Positions 49,356-59,066 of a stretch of DNA of 64,000 nt are shown one piece after another (positions within the stretch are counted from its first letter, which is position 1; every line of letters begins with the position of its first letter). A program made the position numbers and the translations under genes. The notes beneath the pieces were generated by a model. That model did not search any database, was not told the DNA's origin, and saw only the letters and a program-made list of their open reading frames with translations. Source of the DNA: Rhodocyclaceae bacterium (GTDB taxonomy: Bacteria > Pseudomonadota > Gammaproteobacteria > Burkholderiales > Rhodocyclaceae); contig JARRBR010000002.1 of the NCBI GenBank assembly GCA_029982755.1, positions 1 through 64,000 on the forward strand, in the 5' to 3' direction.

Positions 49356-52190
49356 ATGGCCAGGGAATGCACGTGCACCGATGCCAGCCGGCTCGGCGTT
49401 GCCGAGATTGCGCGGGCCTTGCGCACGGACTGCGAGAACGGTCTGGGCGCAGCCGAAGCCGCGCAGCGCCTGGCCCGAGGTGGCCCCAACGCGCTACGCA
49501 GCGTGCCCCCGACGCCGGCATGGCGGCGCCTGCTGGCGCAGTTCCATGACCCCCTGATCTACCTGCTGCTGGGCGCGATCGTGGTCACGCTCGTGGTGTG
49601 GGAGATCGAGGGGCAAGCGGGCTGGCCGTTCGACGCGATCGCGATCGCGCTGATCGTCGTGCTGAACGCGATCCTCGGCTTCGTGCAGGAGGCGCGGGCA
49701 GAGAATGCCGCGGCCGCATTGGCGAAGCTGAGCGAGGTGAGCGTCAGCGTCATCCGCGACGGTCAATTGCAGCGCATTCCGAGCACCGGCCTGGTGTGCG
49801 GCGACCTGCTGGTGCTGGCGGAAGGCGATGCGGTCGGTGCCGATGCCCGCCTCGTTCGCACGGCGACGCTCTTCGTGCAGGAGGCGTCGCTCACCGGCGA
49901 GAGCGAGCCGGTGCTCAAGGACGCGGCAACCCTGGCCAGCGCGGTGGCGGTGGCGGATCAGCGCAACATGGTGTTCAAGGGTACGGCGGTCGTGCGCGGC
50001 AACGGCCTCGCGCTGGTCACGGCGACCGGCATGGACACGCAGATGGGCGCGATCGCCGCCCTGCTCGAGCGCACCGAGGAAGATCCGACCCCGCTGCAGC
50101 GGGAGGTCGCGCGCATCGGGCGCATGCTCGGCACGGCCGTCCTCGTCATCGCGGTCGTCGTGGTCGCGTCGGTCGTGCTGGAGTCGGAGATCCGCAGCGC
50201 GCGCGACCTGCTCGACGTGCTGCTGCTCGGGGTGTCGCTCGCCGTCGCGGCGGTGCCGGAAGGGCTGCCTGCGGTGCTGTCAATCGTGCTCGCGATCGGC
50301 GTGCAGCGCATGGCGGCGCGGAACGCCATCGTCAAGCGGCTGTCTTCGGTGGAGACGCTCGGCTCGGCCTCGGTGATCTGCTCGGACAAGACCGGCACCC
50401 TGACGCGCTCCGAAATGACCATCGTGCGCGTGGCCACGCTGTCGGGCACGACCGAGGTCAGCGGCGTGGGCTATGCGCCCGAGGGCGAGGTTCATCAGGC
50501 GGGCAGGGTGCTGTCGCAGGGGCCGGCGCACGCGGAGCATGTCGTCGTGCTCTCCGGCGGCAGCCTCGCCGGCAATGCCGACCTGAGCCAGGCCGAGGAC
50601 GGCAGCTGGCAGATTCAGGGCGACCCGACCGAGGCGGCCTTTCTGGTCGCCGAGCGCAAGCTCGGCGTGCATGAGCGCCGTGCCCGCCGCTTCGAGCGCG
50701 TCGCCGAAGTGCCGTTCACCTCCGAGCGCAAGATGATGTCGGTGATCGCCATCGATCACGAGCACGACGATAGCCTCGTGGTGATCGCCAAGGGCGCGCC
50801 GGACGTGCTGCTGGGGCGGTGCACGCGGGCGCGAATCGGACTCGATGTGGTGGCGCTCGACGACGCGATGCGGGCGCGCGTCCTGGCCGATGTCGACGCG
50901 ATGTCCGACGCTGCGCTTCGTACCCTGGCGGTGGCCTATCGGCCGTTGAGCGGCGCAGAGGATGCCCGGACGGGCGAAGCGCTGGAACGGGACCTCGTCT
51001 TCGTCGGTACGGTCGGCATCATCGATCCGCCTCGGGAGGAGGCGAAACAGGCGATAGGCGACGCGCTGCGCGCGGGCATCCGCGTGATCATGATCACCGG
51101 CGATCATCCGCGCACCGCGGCGCGCATTGCGGCCGACCTCGGCATCGTCGAGCCGGGCGCAACCGCGATCACGGGCGCGGAGATCGATGCGATGGACGAC
51201 GCGGCCTTTGCCGATGCGGTCAGGACGACCTCGGTCTTCGCCCGCGTCGCGCCCGCGCACAAGCTGCGCATCGTCGATGCGCTGCAGGCCGACAGGCACG
51301 TGGTTGCCATGACCGGGGACGGCGTCAATGACGCACCGGCGCTGAAGTCGGCCGACATCGGCGTGGCGATGGGGGGCACCGGAACGGAGGTGACGAAGGA
51401 GGCGGCAAAGATGATCCTGGCCGACGACAACTTCGCCACCATCGTTGCGGCCGTGCGCGAGGGGCGGGGCATCTTCGACAACATCGAGAAGTTCCTGCGC
51501 TACCTGCTGTCTTCGAACATGGGCGAAGTGCTGACGATCTTCCTTGGCGTGCTCGGCGCCGGCGTGATCGGCCTGCAGGAAGGCGGCGCGACGCTGGTGC
51601 TGCCGCTGCTGGCGACACAGATCCTCTGGATCAATCTGCTCACCGACTCCTGGCCGGCGATGGCGATGGGCGTCGATCCCCACACCGACGACGTCATGGC
51701 CCGGCGGCCGCGGCGTCCGGACCAGCGCGTCATCGACGTGCGGATGTGGATGGGTGTCGTGCAGATCGGCCTGGTGATGGCAGCCGCCACCTTGCTGACC
51801 ATCGACCTGTTCCTGCCCGGCGGCTTGATCCAGGGTACCCACGACCTCGACACCGCCCGCACGGCCGGATTCACGGTGCTGGTGTTCGCCCAGCTGTTCA
51901 ACTGCTTCAATGCGCGCTCTGCGACAAGCAGCGCATTCCATCGGCCCTTCGCCAATCCCTGGTTGTGGGCGGCGGTCGGCGTTTCGGTGCTGTTGCAGGT
52001 GGCGGTCGTCCACGTCGAGCTCTTGAACCGGGTGTTCGGGACCGTGCCGCTGACGGCGGAGCAATGGCTGTTCTGCGTGGGGATGGCCAGTGCGGTGTTG
52101 TGGTTCGGAGAACTGCGCAAGTTCTGGCTGCGCGTCGGGCGCACGTCCGTGCCTGCATCCTTTTCGTCGCATGAACGTCATCGTTCATGA
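49356..52190 (+). CDS. cation-transporting P-type ATPase (PMCA/SERCA-like P2)
   Basis: SVICSDKTGTLTRSEMT, TGDGVNDAPALKSADIGVAMG. Confidence 0.95.
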   Translation: MARECTCTDASRLGVAEIARALRTDCENGLGAAEAAQRLARGGPNALRSVPPTPAWRRLLAQFHDPLIYLLLGAIVVTLVVWEIEGQAGWPFDAIAIALIVVLNAILGFVQEARAENAAAALAKLSEVSVSVIRDGQLQRIPSTGLVCGDLLVLAEGDAVGADARLVRTATLFVQEASLTGESEPVLKDAATLASAVAVADQRNMVFKGTAVVRGNGLALVTATGMDTQMGAIAALLERTEEDPTPLQREVARIGRMLGTAVLVIAVVVVASVVLESEIRSARDLLDVLLLGVSLAVAAVPEGLPAVLSIVLAIGVQRMAARNAIVKRLSSVETLGSASVICSDKTGTLTRSEMTIVRVATLSGTTEVSGVGYAPEGEVHQAGRVLSQGPAHAEHVVVLSGGSLAGNADLSQAEDGSWQIQGDPTEAAFLVAERKLGVHERRARRFERVAEVPFTSERKMMSVIAIDHEHDDSLVVIAKGAPDVLLGRCTRARIGLDVVALDDAMRARVLADVDAMSDAALRTLAVAYRPLSGAEDARTGEALERDLVFVGTVGIIDPPREEAKQAIGDALRAGIRVIMITGDHPRTAARIAADLGIVEPGATAITGAEIDAMDDAAFADAVRTTSVFARVAPAHKLRIVDALQADRHVVAMTGDGVNDAPALKSADIGVAMGGTGTEVTKEAAKMILADDNFATIVAAVREGRGIFDNIEKFLRYLLSSNMGEVLTIFLGVLGAGVIGLQEGGATLVLPLLATQILWINLLTDSWPAMAMGVDPHTDDVMARRPRRPDQRVIDVRMWMGVVQIGLVMAAATLLTIDLFLPGGLIQGTHDLDTARTAGFTVLVFAQLFNCFNARSATSSAFHRPFANPWLWAAVGVSVLLQVAVVHVELLNRVFGTVPLTAEQWLFCVGMASAVLWFGELRKFWLRVGRTSVPASFSSHERHRS

Positions 52191-52280
52191 GAGCGCTTGT
52201 CGTCGAACGGACTCTCCGCTAGCTTTGGCCAGGTTCAGGCTTGGCAGCAGGATCATTCCTTTCTCGCCGGAGTTCGCATC

Positions 52281-53750
52281 ATGGACACCCTGACTTCCTG
52301 GGTTTTGCCCGTCCTCCACGGCGGCCTGGGCAACCTCGCCGCCTACCTTGCGGCGCACGTGCTGCTGTGCCTGCTGCCGGCCTTCTTCATCGCCGGCGCG
52401 ATGTCGGCGCTGATCCCCAAGGAGACCATCACCCGCTTCCTCGGGCGCAACTCCAGCAAGACCGTGTCCTACCCGGCCGCCGCTGCCGCCGGCTCGCTGC
52501 TCGCGGTGTGCTCGTGCACCATCGTTCCGCTCTTTGCCGGCATCTACAAGAAAGGCGCGGGCCTGGGGCCGGCGATCACCTTCCTGTTCTTCGCGCCGGC
52601 GGCCAACATCCTCGCCCTCGTCTATACCGGTGGCATCATCGGCCCCGACCTGGCGGTGGCGCGCTTCGTCCTGTCGCTCACCTTCGGCATCGGCATCGGG
52701 CTGATCATGGCGCTGATCTTCCGCGCCGATGACGCCGCGCACGACCTCGCCACCGACAGCGCCTTCGGTGCGCAGGGTGCCGGCATGGGGCGGATGGCGC
52801 TGGTGTTCCTGTTCGTGTGGGTGGCGCTGCTGCTGGCCGGGACGCTGAAGCTCGACGTGCTGACCGGAACCTACCTGAGCTTCGAACTGCCGATCGGCGA
52901 CGCCCAGGGCTGGCAGGCCGCGCTCGACCGCCTGGTGCCCTATGACGCAGCCAAGGGCGAGGAGGGCGTGTCGGTGCAGGGCGTGGTCCTGATAGCGCTG
53001 CTGGCCTCGATCGGCTATTCCGCCTGGTGCGGCTTCGAGAACATCGCCGACGGGGCCAACGCGTGGACCTGGATCAGCCTCGCGCTGATCGCGGCGACGC
53101 TGCTGGTGGCCGCGCTGGCGGTGCAGCCGGTGGCGGACGGGCTGCGCATCGGTCTGACCGGCAAGTTCTTCGCGGTCGCCGCGGCACTCGCGGCGCTGCA
53201 CGGGATCGTGCGCCATCGCCTGAGCGAGGACGAACTGCGCGACTGGCTGTGGGAGTCCTGGCGCTTCGTGAAGCAGATCTTCCCGCTGCTGGTGGTGGGC
53301 GTGTTCATCGTCGGCATGATCCGCGTGCTGATCCGCCCGGAGTGGATCGAGATGCTGGCCGGCACCAACTCGCTCACCGGCAACCTGGCGGGCGTGGTGT
53401 TCGGCGTGTTCATGTACTTCCCGACCCTGGTCGAGGTGCCGATCGCCAAGATGTTCCTCGACCTCGGCATGCACCGCGGCCCGCTGCTCGCCTACCTGAT
53501 GTCCGACCCCGAGCTGTCGCTGCAGAGCATCCTGATCATCTCGGCGATCATCGGCCGCAGGAAGACCTTCACCTACGTCGGCCTGGTGGCGCTGTTCAGC
53601 GCAGCCGCGGGTCTCATCTACGGCGCCTGGATCGACGGCGCCTCGCTGTTCGCGCTCGCGCTCTACCTGGCGGGCTTCATCGCCGTGCTCACGGTGTTGC
53701 TGGCGGTTGCCAGCCGCCGTGCGACTGCCTCTTCACTCAAAGGAGTCTGA
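52281..53750 (+). CDS. DUF318-type permease, ArsP-like
   Basis: VLLCLLPAFFIAGAMSALIPKETITRFLGRNSSKTVSYPAAAAAGSLLAVCSCTIVPLFAGIYKKGAGLGPAITFLFFAPAANILALVYTG. Confidence 0.88.
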   Translation: MDTLTSWVLPVLHGGLGNLAAYLAAHVLLCLLPAFFIAGAMSALIPKETITRFLGRNSSKTVSYPAAAAAGSLLAVCSCTIVPLFAGIYKKGAGLGPAITFLFFAPAANILALVYTGGIIGPDLAVARFVLSLTFGIGIGLIMALIFRADDAAHDLATDSAFGAQGAGMGRMALVFLFVWVALLLAGTLKLDVLTGTYLSFELPIGDAQGWQAALDRLVPYDAAKGEEGVSVQGVVLIALLASIGYSAWCGFENIADGANAWTWISLALIAATLLVAALAVQPVADGLRIGLTGKFFAVAAALAALHGIVRHRLSEDELRDWLWESWRFVKQIFPLLVVGVFIVGMIRVLIRPEWIEMLAGTNSLTGNLAGVVFGVFMYFPTLVEVPIAKMFLDLGMHRGPLLAYLMSDPELSLQSILIISAIIGRRKTFTYVGLVALFSAAAGLIYGAWIDGASLFALALYLAGFIAVLTVLLAVASRRATASSLKGV

Positions 53751-53752
53751 TC

Positions 53753-53992
53753 ATGCTCAGCATCAAGGTTCTCGGTCCCGGCTGCGCCAACTGCCGCAAG
53801 CTGGAAGAAATCGTGCACGAGGCGCTCGCCGCCACCGGCGTCGAGGCGGAAGTGCTAAAGGTCACCGACATGGGGCAGATCGTCGCCTACGACGTGCTGA
53901 AGACGCCGGGCCTGGTGATCAACGAGAAGCTGGTGTCGTCGGGCCGCATCCCGACGGCGGCGACGATCGCGGAGTGGATTCGCGCGGCCTGA
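53753..53992 (+). CDS. thioredoxin-family small redox-active disulfide protein
   Basis: MLSIKVLGPGCANCRKLEEIVHEAL...TPGLVINEKLVSSGRIPTAATIAEWI. Confidence 0.92.
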   Translation: MLSIKVLGPGCANCRKLEEIVHEALAATGVEAEVLKVTDMGQIVAYDVLKTPGLVINEKLVSSGRIPTAATIAEWIRAA

Positions 53993-54156
53993 CGTGTCGC
54001 CGGACCGAGCCCGACGGCAATGAGGTCTGGGGAGCTGAAGCCTGCAATCGGGTCGAGGGGCCGCAGCGACATCAGTCGGAGCCGCGCGGTTCTGCGACCG
54101 GGAAAACGACGATAATGGCGCCCAATTCATTTTGAGCGCCGCGTCTGCATTCCCTC

Positions 54157-56352
54157 ATGGAAATCAAGGTCAACTTTCTCGACAAGCTTCGTCTCGAAGC
54201 CAAGTTCGACGACTTCACGGTCATCGCCGATCAGCCCATCCGCTACAAGGGCGATGGCTCGGCACCCGGTCCGTTCGATTATTTTCTGGCGTCGTCGGCC
54301 TTGTGCGCGGCCTACTTCGTGAAGCTGTACTGCGACACGCGCAATATCGCCACCGACAACATCCGCCTGTCGCAAAACAACATCGTCGATCCGGAAAACC
54401 GCTACAAGCAGATCTTCAAGATCCAGATCGAGTTGCCGGCCGATATCTCCGACAAGGACCGCCAGGGCATCCTGCGCTCGATCGAGCGGTGCACGGTGAA
54501 GAGGGTGGTGCAGACCGGGCCCGAATTCGTCATCGAGGAGGTGGAGAACCTGGACGCCGACGCCCAGGCCCTGCTGACGCTGAATCCGGATCCGGACGCC
54601 CACACCTACATCCTCGGCAAGGATCTGCCGCTGGAGCAGACGATCGCCAACATGTCCAAGGTGCTGGCGGACCTGGGCATCAAGATCGAGATCGCGTCGT
54701 GGCGCAATCTCGTGCCCAACGTGTGGTCGCTGCATATCCGCGATGCGCATTCGCCGATGTGCTTCACCAATGGCAAGGGCGCCAGCAAGGAAAGCGCCTT
54801 GGCGTCGGCATTGGGCGAATACATCGAACGCCTGAATTTCAACCACTTCTACAACGACCAGTTCTGGGGCGAGGACATCGCCAACGCGCCCTTCGTGCAT
54901 TATCCGGACGAGCGCTGGTTCAAGCCCGGCCCCGGAGATGCGCTGCCGGCCGGAATTCTCGACGAGTACTGCCTGGAGATCTACGACCCCGATGGCGAGC
55001 TGCGTGGCTCGCACTTGTACGACACCAACTCCGGCAATATCGAGCGCGGCATCTGCGCACTGCCCTATGTGCGCCAGTCCGACGGCGCGGTGGTGTATTT
55101 CCCGACCAACCTCACCGACAACCTGTTCCTCAGCAATGGCATGAGTGCCGGCAATACGCTGGCCGAGGCGCAGGTACAGTGCCTGTCGGAGATCTTCGAG
55201 CGCGCGGTGAAGCGCGAGATCATCGAGGGCGAGATCGCGCTGCCCGACGTGCCGCAGGAGGTGCTGGCGAAGTATCCCGGCATCGTGGCGGGCATCGAGG
55301 AGCTGGAGCGGCAGGGCTTCCCGGTGCTGGTGAAGGATGCGTCGCTGGGCGGGGTCTATCCGGTGATGTGCGTCGCCCTGATGAACCCGCGCACCGGCGG
55401 CGTGTTCGTGTCGTTCGGTGCCCATCCGAGCATGGAGGTGGCGCTGGAGCGCAGCCTGACCGAGTTGCTGCAGGGGCGCAGCTTCGAGGGCCTGAACGAC
55501 CTGCCGCCGCCCACCTTCGAGACCGCCGTCGTCACCGACCCGCACAACTACGTCGAGCACTTCATCGATTCCAGCGGCGTGGTGTCGTGGCGCTTCTTCA
55601 GCGCCCGCGCCGATCATGAATTCGTCGAGTGGGATTTCTCCGGCCACGGCGAGAATTCCAACGCCGACGAGGCCGCGACCCTGTTCGGCATCCTCGCGGA
55701 CATGGGCAAGGAGGCGTACGTGGCGGTGCGCGACCAGCTCGGCGCCATCGCCTGCCGCATCCTGGTGCCGGGGTATTCCGAGGTCTATCCGGTGGACGAC
55801 CTGATCTGGGACAACACCAACAAGGCGCTGCGCTTCCGGGAAGACATCCTGAACCTGCACCGCCTCGACGACGACGCCCTGGAAGCCTTGCTCGAGCGCC
55901 TGGAAGAGAGCGAACTCGACGACTACACCGACATCATCACCCTGATCGGCATCGAGTTCGACGAGAACACGGTGTGGGGCCAGCTGACGATTCTGGAGCT
56001 GAAGCTGCTGATCAACCTCGCCCTGCAGCAGCTCGAGGAGGCGAAGGAGCGCGTCGAGGCCTTCCTGCAGTACAACGAGAACACGGTCGAGCGCGTGCTG
56101 TTCTATCAGGCCCTGAACGTGGTGCTGGAGGTGGTGCTGGACGACGAGCTGGAACTGGACGATTACGTCGCCAATTTCCGCCGCATGTTCGGCAACGAGC
56201 GGATGGACGCGGTGCTGGGCTCGGTGGACGGCAGCGTGCGCTTCTTCGGGCTGACGCCGACGAGCATGAAGCTGGAAGGGCTCGACCGGCACCAGCGCCT
56301 GATCGACAGCTACAGGAAGCTTCACCGGGCGCGAGCGGGCGTGGCGGCTTGA
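54157..56352 (+). CDS. OsmC-domain/YcaO-domain fusion protein
   Basis: N-terminal OsmC-like YKGDGSAPGPFDYFLASSALCAAYFVKLYC; central/C-terminal YcaO-like GKGASKESALASALGEYIERL...EIFERAVKREIIEGEIALP. Confidence 0.93.
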   Translation: MEIKVNFLDKLRLEAKFDDFTVIADQPIRYKGDGSAPGPFDYFLASSALCAAYFVKLYCDTRNIATDNIRLSQNNIVDPENRYKQIFKIQIELPADISDKDRQGILRSIERCTVKRVVQTGPEFVIEEVENLDADAQALLTLNPDPDAHTYILGKDLPLEQTIANMSKVLADLGIKIEIASWRNLVPNVWSLHIRDAHSPMCFTNGKGASKESALASALGEYIERLNFNHFYNDQFWGEDIANAPFVHYPDERWFKPGPGDALPAGILDEYCLEIYDPDGELRGSHLYDTNSGNIERGICALPYVRQSDGAVVYFPTNLTDNLFLSNGMSAGNTLAEAQVQCLSEIFERAVKREIIEGEIALPDVPQEVLAKYPGIVAGIEELERQGFPVLVKDASLGGVYPVMCVALMNPRTGGVFVSFGAHPSMEVALERSLTELLQGRSFEGLNDLPPPTFETAVVTDPHNYVEHFIDSSGVVSWRFFSARADHEFVEWDFSGHGENSNADEAATLFGILADMGKEAYVAVRDQLGAIACRILVPGYSEVYPVDDLIWDNTNKALRFREDILNLHRLDDDALEALLERLEESELDDYTDIITLIGIEFDENTVWGQLTILELKLLINLALQQLEEAKERVEAFLQYNENTVERVLFYQALNVVLEVVLDDELELDDYVANFRRMFGNERMDAVLGSVDGSVRFFGLTPTSMKLEGLDRHQRLIDSYRKLHRARAGVAA

Positions 56353-56354
56353 AG

Positions 56355-56942
56355 ATGCCCCAGCGCTGCGCCTGGTGTGGCGCCGATCCGCTGTACGTCG
56401 CCTATCACGACACCGAGTGGGGCGTTCCCAATCACGACGACCGTCACCTGTTCGAGATGCTGGTGCTGGAGGGCGCACAGGCGGGGCTGAGCTGGATCAC
56501 CATCCTGAGGAAGCGCGAGAACTACCGCCGCGCCTTCGACGGCTTCGACGCCGAGCGGGTCGCGCGCTACACGGACGAGGACGTCGCGCGCCTGCTCGCC
56601 GACCCGGGCATCGTGCGCAACCGGCTGAAGGTGGAGGCGGCGATCGCCAATGCGCGCGCGACGCTGGCGGTGCGCGAGCGCTTCGGTTCGCTCGACGCCT
56701 TGCTGTGGACGTTCGTCGATGGCGTGCCGCGTGACGGCGCCCGCGGCACGCTGGCCGATGTCCCGGCCGAGACGGCCGAGTCTCAGGCGATGAGTCGCGA
56801 GCTGAAGCGGCTGGGCTTTCGCTTCGTCGGGCCGACGGTGTGCTACGCCTTCATGCAGGCGGTGGGCATGGTGAATGACCACGTCGCGGATTGCTTCCGT
56901 CATCGCGAGATTCTCGCCGTTCGGGGGGCGGCGGGGTCTTGA
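56355..56942 (+). CDS. tag: DNA-3-methyladenine glycosylase I
   Basis: RCAWCGADPLYVAYHDTEWGVPNHDDRHLFEMLVLEGAQAGLSWITILRKRENYRRAF. Confidence 0.97.
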   Translation: MPQRCAWCGADPLYVAYHDTEWGVPNHDDRHLFEMLVLEGAQAGLSWITILRKRENYRRAFDGFDAERVARYTDEDVARLLADPGIVRNRLKVEAAIANARATLAVRERFGSLDALLWTFVDGVPRDGARGTLADVPAETAESQAMSRELKRLGFRFVGPTVCYAFMQAVGMVNDHVADCFRHREILAVRGAAGS

Positions 56943-56996
56943 GGCTTTGCCCGGGCTATACTCCGCGCCGGCACTTCACACCGGACCCCGAACAAC

Positions 56997-57626
56997 ATGA
57001 CCGTCGAACAGAGTCTCTTCGCCTTCACCCTGGCGGCCATCGTGCTCGCCGCCACGCCCGGCATCGATACGGCGCTGGTGCTGCGCATGTCGATTTCGGC
57101 CGGTGCGCGGCGGGGGCTGAGCGCGGCCGTGGGCATCGCGGCCGGATGTCTGCTGTGGGGGGCGGTGGTGGCGACCGGGCTGGGGGCACTGCTGGCGGCC
57201 TCCGGCACGCTGTTCACCGCGGTGAAGTTTCTCGGCGCGGCCTATCTGGTGTGGCAGGGCGTGTTGCTGCTGCGCAGCCGCGGCGAGCGGGCCGATGCAC
57301 CGCTGAGCGCGGCGAGCAGTGAGACTGCCGGTTCGGCCTTCGCCAAGGGCTTCCTGACCAATGCGCTCAACCCCAAGGTCGGTATCTTCTATCTGACCCT
57401 GCTGCCGCAGTTCGTGCCGGCCGGCGTCGAGGTCGCGACCTTCAGTTTCCTGCTCGCCTCGATCCACGTCGCGATGTCGCTGCTGTGGTTCGTGCTGCTG
57501 ATCGCGCTCACGCGGCGCTCGGTGCGCTTCCTGCAGAAACCGTCCGTGGTCGCCGCGCTCGACCGGCTCACCGGGGTGGTGTTCCTCGGCTTCGGGCTGA
57601 AGCTGGCGGTGTCCCAGCCGGTGTAG
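56997..57626 (+). CDS. LysE/RhtB-family transporter
   Basis: LAATPGIDTALVLRMSISAGARRGLSAAVGIAAGCL...FLTNALNPKVGIFYLTLLPQF. Confidence 0.94.
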   Translation: MTVEQSLFAFTLAAIVLAATPGIDTALVLRMSISAGARRGLSAAVGIAAGCLLWGAVVATGLGALLAASGTLFTAVKFLGAAYLVWQGVLLLRSRGERADAPLSAASSETAGSAFAKGFLTNALNPKVGIFYLTLLPQFVPAGVEVATFSFLLASIHVAMSLLWFVLLIALTRRSVRFLQKPSVVAALDRLTGVVFLGFGLKLAVSQPV

Positions 57627-57629
57627 CGG

Positions 57630-57656
57630 CCCTGTTCGCCGCGCGGGCGAACAGGG
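57630..57656. terminator. inverted repeat between convergent genes, possible bidirectional terminator
   Basis: ccctgttcgcc...ggcgaacaggg; no clear T-run. Confidence 0.5.
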
Positions 57657-57665
57657 TCGTGCGGC

Positions 57666-59000
57666 TTATTTCACTACCCCCCAGGCCTTGAGCCGGTTGT
57701 AGGAATACTGCGCGGCGTTGCCCTGCTGGCTCTGGCGCAGGTAGGCGACATATTGCTGGGCGGCGGCCTGGCGGTCCCCCATGCCTTCGAGCGAGATGCC
57801 CTTGAGGAAGGTGATGCCGGCGTCGCCGGGGAGCAGGCGGTCGAAGCGGTCGAGGTTCTGGAAGGCGCGGCCGGCGTCGCGCTGCTGCAGGGCGAGCACG
57901 CCGGCAAGCTTGTAGGCCTGCGCTTCCTGCGGGTAGATCTCGCGCGCGTTGTCGGCGTAGCTCACCGCCTTCGCGGTCTGGCCCTGGGCCTGCAGGCACT
58001 GCGCCATGCGCAGGTTGCTGGCGTAGTCGCGCGGGGTTTTCGTCAGTGCGGTCTGGAATTCGGCCTGGGCCTTGGCGTACTGCTTCGCCGCCATCGCGGT
58101 CTCGCCGTTCTTGCAGGCGTCGATGGTGGGGCGGATGCGGCGCAGGCTGGCGGTGCTGTCCATGAAGCGTTCGCGACGCGCGTCCAGGCCGTTGCTGATG
58201 CGGTAGCGCGAGTCGGCCGCGGCCTGCGCGGCATCCATGCGCTCGCGGCTCATCGGGTGGGTGGAGAACATCGTCTGCAGCAACGAGGGGGCGGATTTCT
58301 CCTCGGAAACCAGCAGTTGATGCAGCCGCACCATGCCGGTGGCGGGGTAGCCGGCCTTGACCAGGTATTCCTGGCCGAGGGCGTCGGCCTCGCGCTCGTG
58401 CTCGCGCGAGTAGCCGGCGAGCAGGGCGCTGGCGCCGATCTGCCCGCCCATGCTCATGAGCCCGCCCCAGTCGGAGTTCTGCGCCGCCACGTTGAGGCCG
58501 GCGAGCGCCGCCTGCGCGAGCATGGTCTGCCCCTGGCGCTGGGCGGCGTGGCGGGCATTGACGTGGCCGAGCTCGTGGCCGAGCAGCGCGGCCAGCTGGG
58601 CCTCGTCGTTGAGGTCGGCGAGGATGCCGCGGGTCACGCCCATCGCGCCGCCGGGGAAAGTGTAGGCGTTGACGTAGTTGGCGTTGAGCACGCGGTAGGA
58701 GTAGGGCATCTGCGGGCGATGGGTGAGCAGCCCCATACGCTGGCCGATGTCGGCGACGTAGCGGTTGACCGCTTCGTCCTGGATGGCGCCGAGGTCCTGC
58801 GAGAACTGGTGCGGCGCGACCTGGGCGTCGGTCTGCTTCTCCTGTGCCTCGCTCATGCCGACGAGGATGGTCTCCCCGGTGACGGGGGAGGTGGCGCAGC
58901 CCGATAGGCTCGCAGCACCTGCGCCGAGCAGCCAGAGCGCCTGGCGGCGGGTGATGCGGTTGCGTTCGAGGCTGCGTGCGAGGTCGTCGAATAAGCTCAT
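57666..59000 (-). CDS. M48-family metalloprotease lipoprotein with TPR repeats (BepA-like)
   Basis: LLGHELGHVNARHAAQRQ HExxH-type motif plus C-terminal TPR-like region. Confidence 0.92.
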   Translation of the reverse strand: MSLFDDLARSLERNRITRRQALWLLGAGAASLSGCATSPVTGETILVGMSEAQEKQTDAQVAPHQFSQDLGAIQDEAVNRYVADIGQRMGLLTHRPQMPYSYRVLNANYVNAYTFPGGAMGVTRGILADLNDEAQLAALLGHELGHVNARHAAQRQGQTMLAQAALAGLNVAAQNSDWGGLMSMGGQIGASALLAGYSREHEREADALGQEYLVKAGYPATGMVRLHQLLVSEEKSAPSLLQTMFSTHPMSRERMDAAQAAADSRYRISNGLDARRERFMDSTASLRRIRPTIDACKNGETAMAAKQYAKAQAEFQTALTKTPRDYASNLRMAQCLQAQGQTAKAVSYADNAREIYPQEAQAYKLAGVLALQQRDAGRAFQNLDRFDRLLPGDAGITFLKGISLEGMGDRQAAAQQYVAYLRQSQQGNAAQYSYNRLKAWGVVK

Positions 59001-59066
59001 GGCGTTCGCTCGTCTAAGGACATGACGGGATTGTAGCCACGCAGCGGGGCGCGGGAAGCCGCGAAC

